A stretch of 64,000 bases of DNA, from NCBI RefSeq assembly GCF_025751585.1, contig NZ_JAOWKX010000002.1:403662-467661 (forward strand), given 5' to 3'. Source of the DNA: Fluctibacter corallii. GTDB lineage: Bacteria; Pseudomonadota; Gammaproteobacteria; Enterobacterales; Alteromonadaceae. The first letter of the stretch is position 1; each line of letters begins with the position of its first letter. Positions 28,642 to 38,820 of the stretch are shown in pieces. A model generated the notes under the pieces. That model saw nothing but the letters and a program-made list of their open reading frames with translations. It was not told the origin of the DNA and searched no databases. The translations under genes were made by a program, and so were the position numbers.

Positions 28642-30009
28642 ATGATTAGAAAATTAGCACTCGTAACTTCTGCGCTAGCAATTGCTTTTAGCTCTTCTAT
28701 GGTTAGCGCCAAAGTATCTGAAGCAGAAGCTGCAAAGTTAGGTGATACGCTTACACCGTTAGGTGGTGACAAGAGCGCAAACGCAGACGGCAGTATTCCA
28801 GCTTGGACTGGTGGTATTACTGCACCTCCAGCAGGTTTTAAAACGGGTGATTTTCACCCAGACCCATTTGCAGATGATAAACCTTTGTTCACGATCACGT
28901 CTAAAAACTATAAAGAATATGACGCGTATTTGAGTGAAGGTCAGAAAAAGTTATTTGAAACTTATCCAGACACTTACAAAATGCCCGTGTATCAAACACG
29001 CCGTACCGCTTCGAACCCAGAATTTGTTTATGAAGCAACAAAGCGCAATGCAACACGTGCTGAATTGGTCGAAGGGGGTAACGGCATTAAAAATGCAGCA
29101 ATTGGTGTGCCTTTTCCCATTCCTCAAAATGGTGTAGAAGCTATATGGAACCACATCCTTCGTTATCGCGGCGATGCAATTGCAAGAAACGGCGGACAAG
29201 CATCGCCTACCGCTTCGGGTGACTATAACGTTATTGGCTTTGATGAGGTACTTTATGTGAAGTACTCAGAAAAAGATGCCACACCAGAGGCACTGCTTGA
29301 AGAAAACATTCTTATGAAATTCAAGCAAAAAATTACATCGCCAGCACGTTTAGCAGGAACTGCACTATTGGTTCATGAAACAATGGATCAGGTTCGCGAG
29401 CCTCGTCAAGCGTGGACATACAACACTGGTCAGCGCCGTGTAAGACGTGCACCTAATATTGCATACGACGCACCTGGAACAGCGTCAGATGGATTGCGTA
29501 CAACAGATGACTTTGACATGTTTAATGGTGCACCTGATCGTTACACTTGGGAGTTGAAAGGCAAGAAAGAAATGTATGTTGCCTATAATAACTACAAGTT
29601 ACATAGCGACAACGCAAAATATGAAGACATTCTTAAACCTGGGCATATCAATCCTGATTTGACACGTTTTGAGAAACACCGTGTGTGGGTGGTTGAAGCA
29701 AACTTAAAACCTGAATTCAGACATGTGTACCAAAAACGCGTGTTTTTCATAGATGAAGACAGCTGGCAAGTTCAGGTGGCAGATATGTACGACAATCGTG
29801 GAGAGTTGTATAGAGTAGCGGTAGCGCATGGTATTAACTACTATGAAGTACCTACACATTGGTCGACGCTTGATGTTTATCATGATCTTAACTCTCGCCG
29901 TTATTTGGCTCTAGGGTTAGATAATGAAGACAAAGTTTATGACTTCACTATTAAACCTGAGGATAACGAATTTACTCCTCAAGCGTTACGACGAGAAGGT
30001 ATACGCTAA
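28642..30009 (+). CDS. DUF1329 outer-membrane/periplasmic protein
   Basis: This 455-residue protein has a signal peptide (cleavage after VSA, near residue 23), then an N-terminal conserved stretch LGDTLTPLGGDKSANADGSIPAWTGGI that is diagnostic of DUF1329, and a beta-rich body resembling the LolA/LolB half-barrel fold. It is encoded 11 nt after the DUF1302 barrel, and the two are probably made together. A terminator after it may reduce read-through into the next two genes. Confidence 0.85.
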   Translation: MIRKLALVTSALAIAFSSSMVSAKVSEAEAAKLGDTLTPLGGDKSANADGSIPAWTGGITAPPAGFKTGDFHPDPFADDKPLFTITSKNYKEYDAYLSEGQKKLFETYPDTYKMPVYQTRRTASNPEFVYEATKRNATRAELVEGGNGIKNAAIGVPFPIPQNGVEAIWNHILRYRGDAIARNGGQASPTASGDYNVIGFDEVLYVKYSEKDATPEALLEENILMKFKQKITSPARLAGTALLVHETMDQVREPRQAWTYNTGQRRVRRAPNIAYDAPGTASDGLRTTDDFDMFNGAPDRYTWELKGKKEMYVAYNNYKLHSDNAKYEDILKPGHINPDLTRFEKHRVWVVEANLKPEFRHVYQKRVFFIDEDSWQVQVADMYDNRGELYRVAVAHGINYYEVPTHWSTLDVYHDLNSRRYLALGLDNEDKVYDFTIKPEDNEFTPQALRREGIR

Positions 30010-30018
30010 GCAAGAGAT

Positions 30019-30045
30019 AAACGGTTGGCTTAGCCAGCCGTTTTT
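30019..30045 (+). terminator. Rho-independent terminator between the DUF1329 and Ycf48-like genes
   Basis: An 11-bp stem with one wobble (AAACGGTTGGC/GCCAGCCGTTT) and a 3-nt loop runs into five T residues. It lies inside the module, so it may set a lower expression level for the pump genes. Confidence 0.8.
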
Positions 30046-30072
30046 GTTTTATCAATCAGTAAAATTAACATT

Positions 30073-31098
30073 ATGAGAATGCAGCAAGGTATATTATTAC
30101 TAGGTTTTTTAGTAAGTTTTTCTACTATCTCCTCAGAAAAAGCGTATCAAGCACCGTTAGTGACTGAGTCATTGTTACTCGACATAGAAGCATCGGAACA
30201 GTTCGTATACGCAGTGGGTGAACGAGGACATATTCTGCGTTCTAAAAATGGAAAAGACTGGACTCAAATGGCAGTTCCTAGTCAGGCAACCTTAACTAGT
30301 TTAACCACGGTGAATGGAAAGGCATGGGCAGTCGGTCATGATGCAACCATTCTGCATATGCCTTCTGAAAGCAGTGGTGACTGGGAAGTGCAAATGGTTG
30401 CGCCAGAAATGCAAAGGCCGTTGATGGACATTATGTTTTTCAATGATAATTCCGGGATTGCTATAGGTGCGTACGGTAGTTACTTTGTCACGGATAATGG
30501 CGGTCAAACGTGGTCTAAAAAAATGCACCCCGAATTTCTTCATCCAGATGATCAAGCCTATCTTGAAGAGATTAAAGAAGAAGATGAAGCATTTTACCAA
30601 CAGGAACTCGCCTCTATTTTACCTCATTTGAATCGTATAACACGCATAGGCGATGCAATTTATATTGCGGGTGAGGCTGGACTGTTGGCTTTCAGCGATG
30701 ACAATGGTGAAAAATGGCAGCGTATGGAAAGCAACTATATGGGGTCGTTTTTTGATATCGAAAAAACAGCTGATGGAAAGCTGTTAGCCGCAGGTCTTAG
30801 AGGTAACGCATTTACCTACAGCCAACAAGATGAAGACTGGGAAAGAGTAGATACGCAAAGTAAAGCATCTTGGAATTCTATTTTGCCTCTTCAAAACGAG
30901 AATACCCTACTCGTTGGCAATAATGGTCAAATATTGTGCATCAAAGAAAATGAAGTAAATTTGTTTCAGACTGAAGACGGTGAGGCGGTCACTGATGCTG
31001 TTGAGTTCAATGGTGAGGTCATTGGCGTTTCGGTTACGGGCTTGACTCATTTATCAAAACAGTTTGATTTTAAGCAGTGTAAAAAGGTTGGTAGTTAA
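30073..31098 (+). CDS. Ycf48-like/BNR-repeat beta-propeller protein
   Basis: This 341-residue secreted protein has a signal peptide (about 1-20) and repeated propeller blades with turns such as SKNGKDWTQM, TDNGGQTWSKK and SDDNGEKWQRM, the BNR/Asp-box pattern found in Ycf48. Ycf48 assists photosystem assembly in cyanobacteria, but here it sits 2 nt before an MMPL/RND pump. It is more likely to be a periplasmic partner of that pump. Confidence 0.8.
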   Translation: MRMQQGILLLGFLVSFSTISSEKAYQAPLVTESLLLDIEASEQFVYAVGERGHILRSKNGKDWTQMAVPSQATLTSLTTVNGKAWAVGHDATILHMPSESSGDWEVQMVAPEMQRPLMDIMFFNDNSGIAIGAYGSYFVTDNGGQTWSKKMHPEFLHPDDQAYLEEIKEEDEAFYQQELASILPHLNRITRIGDAIYIAGEAGLLAFSDDNGEKWQRMESNYMGSFFDIEKTADGKLLAAGLRGNAFTYSQQDEDWERVDTQSKASWNSILPLQNENTLLVGNNGQILCIKENEVNLFQTEDGEAVTDAVEFNGEVIGVSVTGLTHLSKQFDFKQCKKVGS

Positions 31099-31100
31099 TC

Positions 31101-33425
31101 ATGACGTCGTTAATTGATTTATGTGAACGAGTCATTTTTAGACATCGTGTAATTGTAATAGTGCTGTTTGTATTGGCAACAGTATTGTTAGCCTATAAAT
31201 CTTCCCAGCTAAAATTAGATGCTGGCTTTACGAAGAATATTCCGCTTAATCATGAATACATGCAAAATTACATGAAGCATAGAGCGGATTTTGGTGGTGC
31301 TAATAGCATTTTGGTTTCTGTGTGTGATAGAGACGGGAATATCTACAACCAGCAGTTTTTTGACACATTGAAAGATGTTCATGATCAGTTGTTTTTTATT
31401 AATGGTGTAGACAGGTCGTTAGTGAACTCACTGTTTTCGTCATCTACACGTTTCACTGAGATTGTCGAAGGTGGATTTTCTGGCGGGCCCGTTATCCCTG
31501 CTAATTTTAATTCCTCGCAGCCTAGCGCATTAAAACTTGTTTCTGAGAACGTTGATAAGGCGGGTATTGTTGGACGTATGGTATCTGATGATTTTCAGTG
31601 TGCCATGGTGTCTGCACAGTTACTTGATTTGGATCCTGAAACAGGTGAGCAACTAAATACGCTAGATTTGGCAAAAGAGCTAGAAAATCAATTACGCGGC
31701 AAGTTTGAAAACGAAAAAACGAGCATTCACATCATCGGCTTTACCAAAATGATTGGTGATGTCGCAGATGGGGCTAAAGACGTAGTATTGTTCTTTGCCA
31801 TTGCATTAGCCATTACTGCGGTGATGGTTTACTTCTTCTCTCACTCAATAATGTTAACGGTATTGCCTTTACTGTGTTCTGTTATTGCTGTTGTTTGGCA
31901 AATGGGTTTGTTAACCATGCTTGGTTTCGGCCTTGACCCGATGTCTATTTTGGTGCCGTTCTTAGTATTTGCTATCGGTGTTAGCCATGGCGTGCAAATG
32001 ATTAACGCGGTGGGCAAACGCACGATGGAAGGCATGGAGCCAAAAGTGGCTGCCCAAATGGCGTTTAGAGCATTGTTGATTCCTGGTGGCGTAGCGTTGC
32101 TATCTGACACTGTTGGATTCATGACCCTTTTGGTCATTGATATTGGCATTATTAGAGAGCTTGCTATTACCGCAAGTATTGGTGTTGCCGTGATCATTCT
32201 GACCAACTTGATCCTTTTGCCTGTCCTCATGTCTTATGCCAAATTTGACGAGAAATACCGTAGAAAAGTGGCTGAGAAAGAAGCGTTTGGCAATCGCATT
32301 TGGGAGGCTGTGTCGCAATGCGCATCGCAACGCTATGACTATAAAATTATTTTGGTTGTTGCGGTCTTATTTGCATTTGGTTGGTATCAATCAAAGCAAA
32401 TGAAAATAGGCGATCTTCATGCCGGAGCTCCTGCATTGCACGAGACGTCTCGTTATAACCAAGACACATTTTTGATTACTGATAAGTACGCTATCAGTGT
32501 GGACTACATGTCTATTTTGGTGGAAGCCACACCAGAGGCGTGTACATCGTACGATGCGATGAATGCGATAGACGAACTGCAATGGCGCATGGAAAATGTG
32601 AAGGGCGTGCAATCTGCGGTAAGTCTTGCCTCTGTCGCTAAGCTTGTCAATGCTGGATATAATGAAGGAAATCCAAAGTGGCGAGTGTTACCACGAAATC
32701 AACAAACCCTAGTTCAGGCTATTTCTCGTATTCCAACATCATCAGGCTTGTTGAATAATGATTGTTCGGTAATGCCAATTATTTTGTTTATGGAAGATCA
32801 CAAGGCTGAAACGATTAGCCGGGTTGTTGACGCTGTGAAGTCTTTCAGACAAGAGTTTGAAAAAGATGATTTGCAGTTCAAACTAGCGTCTGGCCCAGTA
32901 GGCGTAATGGCGGCTAAAAACGAAGCAGTATCAGCGGCACAAGATCCTATGATGCTATATGTGTTTGGTGCAGTTATTTTGCTGTGCTTGTTAAGCTTCA
33001 GATCGTTGCGTGCGACACTGTCTGTGGTGATACCATTGTATGTAGTGTCTGTGCTTGCCCAAGCATTAATGACCTATCTTGAAATTGGCTTAACGGTGTC
33101 TACTTTGCCTGTCATTGCTTTAGGTGTGGGTATCGGAGTTGATTATGGTATTTATATCCTCTCAACAATGAGTGTTAAGCTTAAGTCAGGCATGCCATGT
33201 CAGGAAGCGTACTTGGATGCATTAAAAGAGCGGGGCAGTGCAGTGTTATTTACTGGCATTACTTTGGCAGTTGGCGTGAGTACTTGGGTGTTCTCTTCTC
33301 TTAAATTCCAGATGGATATGGGAATTTTGCTAACGTTTATGTTTGTTGTAAACATGCTTGGTGCAATTGTTGTACTGCCTGCACTCGCATCTTTACTTTA
33401 TCGACGAAAAAAACTTCATGAATAA
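31101..33425 (+). CDS. MMPL/RND-superfamily transporter
   Basis: This 774-residue membrane protein has two halves, each with one helix, a large periplasmic loop and a cluster of five helices (about 12 in all). This is the layout of RND/MMPL exporters. Charged residues suited to proton relay lie in the helices, for example in ALGVGIGVDYGIYILS and LSDTVGFMTLLVIDIGIIRE. It starts 2 nt after the Ycf48-like gene. Family members move lipids, sterols or drugs. The substrate is unknown. Confidence 0.88.
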   Translation: MTSLIDLCERVIFRHRVIVIVLFVLATVLLAYKSSQLKLDAGFTKNIPLNHEYMQNYMKHRADFGGANSILVSVCDRDGNIYNQQFFDTLKDVHDQLFFINGVDRSLVNSLFSSSTRFTEIVEGGFSGGPVIPANFNSSQPSALKLVSENVDKAGIVGRMVSDDFQCAMVSAQLLDLDPETGEQLNTLDLAKELENQLRGKFENEKTSIHIIGFTKMIGDVADGAKDVVLFFAIALAITAVMVYFFSHSIMLTVLPLLCSVIAVVWQMGLLTMLGFGLDPMSILVPFLVFAIGVSHGVQMINAVGKRTMEGMEPKVAAQMAFRALLIPGGVALLSDTVGFMTLLVIDIGIIRELAITASIGVAVIILTNLILLPVLMSYAKFDEKYRRKVAEKEAFGNRIWEAVSQCASQRYDYKIILVVAVLFAFGWYQSKQMKIGDLHAGAPALHETSRYNQDTFLITDKYAISVDYMSILVEATPEACTSYDAMNAIDELQWRMENVKGVQSAVSLASVAKLVNAGYNEGNPKWRVLPRNQQTLVQAISRIPTSSGLLNNDCSVMPIILFMEDHKAETISRVVDAVKSFRQEFEKDDLQFKLASGPVGVMAAKNEAVSAAQDPMMLYVFGAVILLCLLSFRSLRATLSVVIPLYVVSVLAQALMTYLEIGLTVSTLPVIALGVGIGVDYGIYILSTMSVKLKSGMPCQEAYLDALKERGSAVLFTGITLAVGVSTWVFSSLKFQMDMGILLTFMFVVNMLGAIVVLPALASLLYRRKKLHE

Positions 33426-33442
33426 CTATTCATTCATGTAGA

Positions 33443-33466
33443 AAGGGGCTTCGAGCCCCTTTTTTT
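33443..33466 (+). terminator. Rho-independent terminator after the MMPL gene
   Basis: The perfect 8-bp stem AAGGGGCT/AGCCCCTT has a TCG loop and seven T residues. Confidence 0.92.
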
Positions 33467-33902
33467 GTGGTCTGACAACTAGTTAACATCACATGAAACG
33501 TGGTTTTGTCGAATATTCGATAATAGTTTGCGTAAATTGCCGACGTTTTCCCATCATTTGAAACAAAGAAACGTTCATATAATCCTGCGCTTTACGAGTG
33601 TTACTTCCTTCTGGCTCCGGTTTAGTCTGATGTTAGAGAAATTTATACACCTTGATTTGATTCAAAAATAAACAGGGATTATTCAAATTATTGGTAAAAA
33701 ATGAATAGCTATTTAAATTGTTAAATTCGCGTAAATTAATCCCTTTTCTTATCGTAATTTTTTAGCGAGAATACGCATATATTAAGTTGAAAACTGTATA
33801 TATCTCAGTCTTTTGTCTACGCTAGATATACGAAAATATCGTGTGGAACGTCGGGATTGATTTCTAACGGTACCCTTACAAGATGATAACAAGGTAAGCT
33901 AC
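33467..33902. promoter_or_regulatory. Upstream region of the glutamate dehydrogenase gene
   Basis: These 436 bp hold no gene that I can support. A perfect 12-bp palindrome TCGAATATTCGA lies at 33509-33520, and a short dyad GATAT...ATATC lies near 33824-33841. The long AT-rich leader suggests complex control of the large dehydrogenase gene, but I cannot assign a promoter or regulator. Confidence 0.4.
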
Positions 33903-36900
33903 ATGACGGTTGCAAGAAGCCAACACTCAGTTTTACTGGAAAAAGTGTTTCAGTTAATCGAGAAAAAAGTCGATAAATCTCAGTCTGATTTGGTTCAGCA
34001 GTTCGCAAATATTCTGTTCCGGAATATTTCGTTAGATGACTTAGAGGATCGCAGTGATAGTGATTTATATGGCGCTTCACTGAGTCTTTGGAATGAATTC
34101 GTGAAATATGATGCGACTAAGCCTCGTATTCGTGTATTTAATCCTGAGATTGCGAAGCATGGCTGGCAGTCTTCTCATACTATTGTTGAAATCATTGTAA
34201 AAGACATGCCATTCCTTGTGGATTCAGTCAGAATGGCATTAAATCGTCTGGGCATTACCGCGCATCTATTGCTACATAGCCCAATAAGCGTTAAGCGTGA
34301 AAAGAATAATGTGTTGTCTTCATTCATTCAAAAAGACAGCAAAGAAAAAGCTACCGGCAAAGAAACCGTATTCTTAGTCGAGATTGATCGCCAAACCACC
34401 AAAAAAGCGATTGATGAGTTGACGAAAGAGTTGCTATCCGTTGTTGATGAAGTGTCTCTTGCGGTAGACGATTGGCAATCAATGCGTGATCGTTTAAATG
34501 ACATTATTACCCGCTTCGACAAAACGCCATGCCCAGCCAGCGAGCAAGAAAAGAAACAAACTATTAAGTTTTTATCGTGGCTAAACGATCACAACTTCAC
34601 CTTAATGGGTTACAGAAGTTACGACGTAGAAGCCATTGAAGGGGATTATCGTTGGATCCCGAACAATGCGTCCAGTTTAGGGTTAATGAAAAATTCGATT
34701 AGCGATCGAGATCGTTTATTATCGAAAATGCCTCATAGCGCGCGTAAAGAAGCGCTAAACTCGAATCCGTTAATGCTCACTAAAACAAATACGAAGGCCC
34801 GAGTTCATCGTCCTGCTTACATGGATTACGTGGGAATAAAGCGGTTTGACAAAAACGGTAATGTCGTAGGTGAAGATAGGTTTTTAGGCCTATATTCAGC
34901 ATCTTTTTATAATAGCAGCGCGACTCAACTTCCGGTACTTGCGGATAAAATTGAACATGTATGTGGATTATCTGGTTTTGAAAAAGGAACCCATGCATAC
35001 AAAGCGTTCATGAACATTATCGAAACTTACCCCCGAGATGAGCTGCTTCAAGCAAGTGTTGAAGAGCTTAATGCGATTGTAATGGGAATCTTTCAAATGC
35101 AGGAACGCGGCATTTCTAGAATGTTCGTTCGTAAAGATGTATTTGGACGTTTTGTGTCTTGTATGGTGTATGTACCTCGTGAGAGATATAACACGCAGTT
35201 GCGTAAAGAAACGCAAGCGCTTTTGAAAAAGTCATTTAACAGTGATGAACAAGTAGAGTTCACCACGTACTTTTCTGAGTCGGTATATGCGAGAACTCAC
35301 TACATTGCTCGTGTGAAAGATAACAATGCGGAATTTAATGTGAAGGAAATTGAACAAAACCTAATTGAGCTAACAAAGAGCTGGAACGATAGGCTGGTTG
35401 CAACGATTCGAATGAATCACGGTGAAGCGGCAGGTAAAGCACTAGAAAAGAAATATGATAATGCTTTTCCTCGAAGCTATACCGAGCAAACATTGCCTAG
35501 CGCAGCCGTAGTCGATATAGAAAAGTTAGAACTTCTAGGTCCTGATCACAGTTTAGACATGCTGTTCTACCGTCCGCAGGAAGAAGGCTTAGACAGCCAG
35601 GCTGTTAAGCTTAAGCTGTTCCATAGAAAAGAACCCATTCACTTATCTGCGGTACTGCCAATGTTGGAAAACTTTGGTTTGCGAGTCATCGATGAGAGCC
35701 CATACAAAGTAAAATGTGACGAGAACCAAGTTAACTGGATCATGGATTTCTCTATGCTTCATACAAAGAGTAATAAGCTCAATATGGATGAAGCACAAGC
35801 CTTATTCCAAGATGCGTTTGCCAAAGTGTGGCACAAGCATTTAGAAGACGATGCATTCAACCGTTTGGTCTTAGGTGCAGGACTTACGGGACGAAAAGTC
35901 ACGATCTTACGTGCTTACGCTAAATATATGCGTCAAACGGGCAGTTCTTTTAGTAATTCTTATATTGCCAATACACTGGCGAATTATCCTAACATTGCTA
36001 AATTGCTTATCGATCTTTTTGAACAACGCTTTAACCCAGCTATCAAGCGTTCAGAGAAAAAAGAAACGGCACTACAGACAAAAATTAAAGAACTTCTTGA
36101 TCAAGTTTCAAACCTTGACGACGACAGAATTATTCGTCGTTATATGGATATGATTCTGGCAACGCTACGCACTAACTTTTATCAGAAAGATGCGAACGGC
36201 GAAGAAAAGTCTTATGCGTCATTCAAGTTCTTACCTGAATTGATTCCTGACATGCCACTGCCATTGCCGAAATTTGAAATTTTTGTTTATTCTCCTCGCA
36301 TTGAAGGTGTTCACCTTCGTGGTGGAAAAGTGGCCCGTGGTGGTCTTCGTTGGTCAGATCGTCAGGAAGATTTCCGCACAGAAATTCTCGGCTTGGTAAA
36401 AGCACAGCAAGTAAAGAATACCGTCATCGTGCCGGTGGGAGCGAAAGGTGGCTTTGTATGTAAACATCTACCGGTTGAAGAAGGACGCGAAGCGATCCTT
36501 AAAGAAGGACAAGAGTGCTACCGAATTTTTATTCGTTCATTACTTGATATAACCGACAATATTGTAGATGGAAATATTGTTCATCCTAAAGATGTAGTGC
36601 GTTTAGACGAAGACGACCCTTATTTGGTGGTAGCTGCTGATAAAGGTACGGCGACGTTCTCAGATATTGCGAACAGTATCTCTGAAGAATTTAACTTCTG
36701 GTTAGGGGATGCGTTTGCATCTGGTGGCAGTATTGGTTATGACCACAAGAAAATGGGTATTACAGCACGCGGCGCATGGGAATCCGTTAAACGCCATTTC
36801 CGTGAAGTTGGCATCGATTGTCAAACTACCGATTTTACCTGCTTGGCAGTAGGAGATATGGCTGGTGATGTATTCGGTAACGGTATGTTGTTGTCTGAGC

Positions 36901-38741
36901 ATACGCGCTTAGTCGTTGCCTTCAACCACATGCATATTTTCTTTGATCCTGATCCAGATGCAGCAAAAAGTTACAAAGAGCGCCAGCGCTTGTTCGAAAA
37001 TCCACGCCTGACGTGGGACGACTACGACAAGTCTATTATTTCTGAAGGCGGTGGTGTATTTAGTCGAAGTGCTAAATCAATCAAACTGACGCCAGAAATG
37101 AAGAAATGGCTTGGCACGAGCAAGCAAACCATGACACCAAATGAACTAATTCATAACGCGCTGAAAATGCCGGTAGACCTGATTTGGAATGGTGGGATTG
37201 GTACTTACGTGAAAGGCACGAAAGAGTCTCACGCAGAAGTAGGTGATCGTGCAAATGATGATGTCCGCGTTAATGGTAAAGATGTTAAAGCCAAAATTGT
37301 TGGTGAAGGTGGAAACCTAGGTTTGACGCAGCTTGGCCGTATTGAATACGCGGCGCATGGCGGTCGATTAAATACAGACTTTATCGATAACGTTGGCGGG
37401 GTTGATTGTTCAGACAACGAAGTCAACATCAAGATTTTACTCAACTCATTGGTACGTAGCGGTGATTTAACGCTTAAACAACGTAATGAATTGTTGTATG
37501 ACATGACAGACGACGTTGCAGAGTTGGTTATTCAAGATTGTTACCGTCAGACTCAGTCGATTTCAATTACGCATCTTAACGGTGTGGCAAACCTGAAAGA
37601 GCAACTTCGCTTTATTCATGGTTTGGAAAGAGACGGCGCGCTTAATCGTGAGCTGGAGTTCATTCCAAGTGACGATGATTTATCAGACCGTGCAGCTACT
37701 AAGCAAGGCTTAACCAGACCGGAATTATCTGTACTGATTGCTTACGGCAAAATGGTATTAAAGGAAAAATTAAATATTCCTCAAATTACCGATAATCCAT
37801 ATCATAGAAAGCTGCTAGTTGAGGCATTCCCTGAAGTATTACGTCAGCGTTTCGGTACGCACATGGATCTGCATCCATTACGTAGCGAAATTATTGCGAC
37901 AAAGTTAACCAATAACATGGTTAACGATATGGGATTAAACTTCGCTTTCAGAATGGCGGAAGAAACTGGCGCTAGTGTGGTTGAAATCTCAACTGCCTAT
38001 GCAGTGGTGAAAGGTATATTTGGTATTGGCCCTCTATGGGAAGAAGTGGAAGATCTTGACAATAAGATTTCTGCAGAAGTCCAACTAGAAATGTTAGATG
38101 CGATGCGCAGAACGATGCGTCGTGCGTCTCGTTGGTATCTTCGCCATGGTGATAAATCGCAGTCGATTGATAAAGCGATCGAATTCTATCGTGAAACGTT
38201 CAACGATTTGTCATCTAATCTGAAGTCATATCTTGTTGAAGACGAGTATCAACAGCTAGAAGATGTTAAACAACATTATGTAGATGCAGGTGTTCCAGAT
38301 GTTATCGCTTATAAAGTGGCGAGCTTTAGCAACTTGTTCTCTTGTCTTGATTTGGCTCAAGTAGCAAAAACAGAGAAACGCGATATTTCTCTGGTTGCAA
38401 GTTTGTACTTTAAGCTTGGATCTAAACTTGAACTTCATTGGTTCTTGGATCAAATCAATAAGCAAACAGTGGCAAATCACTGGCAAGCACTTGCTCGTGC
38501 GTCATACCGAGAAGAACTAGACTGGCAGCAGCGTTCATTAACAAACGTCTTGTTGCACTCTTCACCAAAAGGAAAGGATGCAGATAAGATTTTAGATTCG
38601 TGGATTGAGACGAATCGCCCCATGCTTGATCGTTGGTATCACATGATGTCTGAGTTTAGAACCAGTTCGTCACATGAATTTGCTAAATTCTCGGTGGCGT
38701 TAAGAGAGATCATGTTGCTAAGTATCAACGCTAACGATTAA
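33903..38741 (+). CDS. gdhB: NAD-specific glutamate dehydrogenase, large (180-kDa) type
   Basis: This 1612-residue protein belongs to the L_180 class, which oxidises glutamate to 2-oxoglutarate and ammonia with NAD. Long N-terminal ACT-like regulatory regions (about 1-700) precede the catalytic domain (about 800-1150), with GGLRWSDRQEDFRTE and VPVGAKGGFVCK. A C-terminal region completes it. The length fits the family (about 1600). The gene stands alone, with a long leader and a terminator. It fits growth on amino acids. Confidence 0.94.
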   Translation: MTVARSQHSVLLEKVFQLIEKKVDKSQSDLVQQFANILFRNISLDDLEDRSDSDLYGASLSLWNEFVKYDATKPRIRVFNPEIAKHGWQSSHTIVEIIVKDMPFLVDSVRMALNRLGITAHLLLHSPISVKREKNNVLSSFIQKDSKEKATGKETVFLVEIDRQTTKKAIDELTKELLSVVDEVSLAVDDWQSMRDRLNDIITRFDKTPCPASEQEKKQTIKFLSWLNDHNFTLMGYRSYDVEAIEGDYRWIPNNASSLGLMKNSISDRDRLLSKMPHSARKEALNSNPLMLTKTNTKARVHRPAYMDYVGIKRFDKNGNVVGEDRFLGLYSASFYNSSATQLPVLADKIEHVCGLSGFEKGTHAYKAFMNIIETYPRDELLQASVEELNAIVMGIFQMQERGISRMFVRKDVFGRFVSCMVYVPRERYNTQLRKETQALLKKSFNSDEQVEFTTYFSESVYARTHYIARVKDNNAEFNVKEIEQNLIELTKSWNDRLVATIRMNHGEAAGKALEKKYDNAFPRSYTEQTLPSAAVVDIEKLELLGPDHSLDMLFYRPQEEGLDSQAVKLKLFHRKEPIHLSAVLPMLENFGLRVIDESPYKVKCDENQVNWIMDFSMLHTKSNKLNMDEAQALFQDAFAKVWHKHLEDDAFNRLVLGAGLTGRKVTILRAYAKYMRQTGSSFSNSYIANTLANYPNIAKLLIDLFEQRFNPAIKRSEKKETALQTKIKELLDQVSNLDDDRIIRRYMDMILATLRTNFYQKDANGEEKSYASFKFLPELIPDMPLPLPKFEIFVYSPRIEGVHLRGGKVARGGLRWSDRQEDFRTEILGLVKAQQVKNTVIVPVGAKGGFVCKHLPVEEGREAILKEGQECYRIFIRSLLDITDNIVDGNIVHPKDVVRLDEDDPYLVVAADKGTATFSDIANSISEEFNFWLGDAFASGGSIGYDHKKMGITARGAWESVKRHFREVGIDCQTTDFTCLAVGDMAGDVFGNGMLLSEHTRLVVAFNHMHIFFDPDPDAAKSYKERQRLFENPRLTWDDYDKSIISEGGGVFSRSAKSIKLTPEMKKWLGTSKQTMTPNELIHNALKMPVDLIWNGGIGTYVKGTKESHAEVGDRANDDVRVNGKDVKAKIVGEGGNLGLTQLGRIEYAAHGGRLNTDFIDNVGGVDCSDNEVNIKILLNSLVRSGDLTLKQRNELLYDMTDDVAELVIQDCYRQTQSISITHLNGVANLKEQLRFIHGLERDGALNRELEFIPSDDDLSDRAATKQGLTRPELSVLIAYGKMVLKEKLNIPQITDNPYHRKLLVEAFPEVLRQRFGTHMDLHPLRSEIIATKLTNNMVNDMGLNFAFRMAEETGASVVEISTAYAVVKGIFGIGPLWEEVEDLDNKISAEVQLEMLDAMRRTMRRASRWYLRHGDKSQSIDKAIEFYRETFNDLSSNLKSYLVEDEYQQLEDVKQHYVDAGVPDVIAYKVASFSNLFSCLDLAQVAKTEKRDISLVASLYFKLGSKLELHWFLDQINKQTVANHWQALARASYREELDWQQRSLTNVLLHSSPKGKDADKILDSWIETNRPMLDRWYHMMSEFRTSSSHEFAKFSVALREIMLLSINAND

Positions 38742-38768
38742 AATTTAGCGCACTTCAATTAACTAAAT

Positions 38769-38800
38769 CGCCTTGATGTCTTTGATGTCGAGGCGTTTTT
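38769..38800 (+). terminator. Terminator after the glutamate dehydrogenase gene
   Basis: The stem CGCCT/AGGCG encloses a looser inner pairing and is followed by a T run. It lies just 20 bp before pyrD. Confidence 0.7.
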
Positions 38801-38820
38801 CTATATTAGGTTGTTGAACT

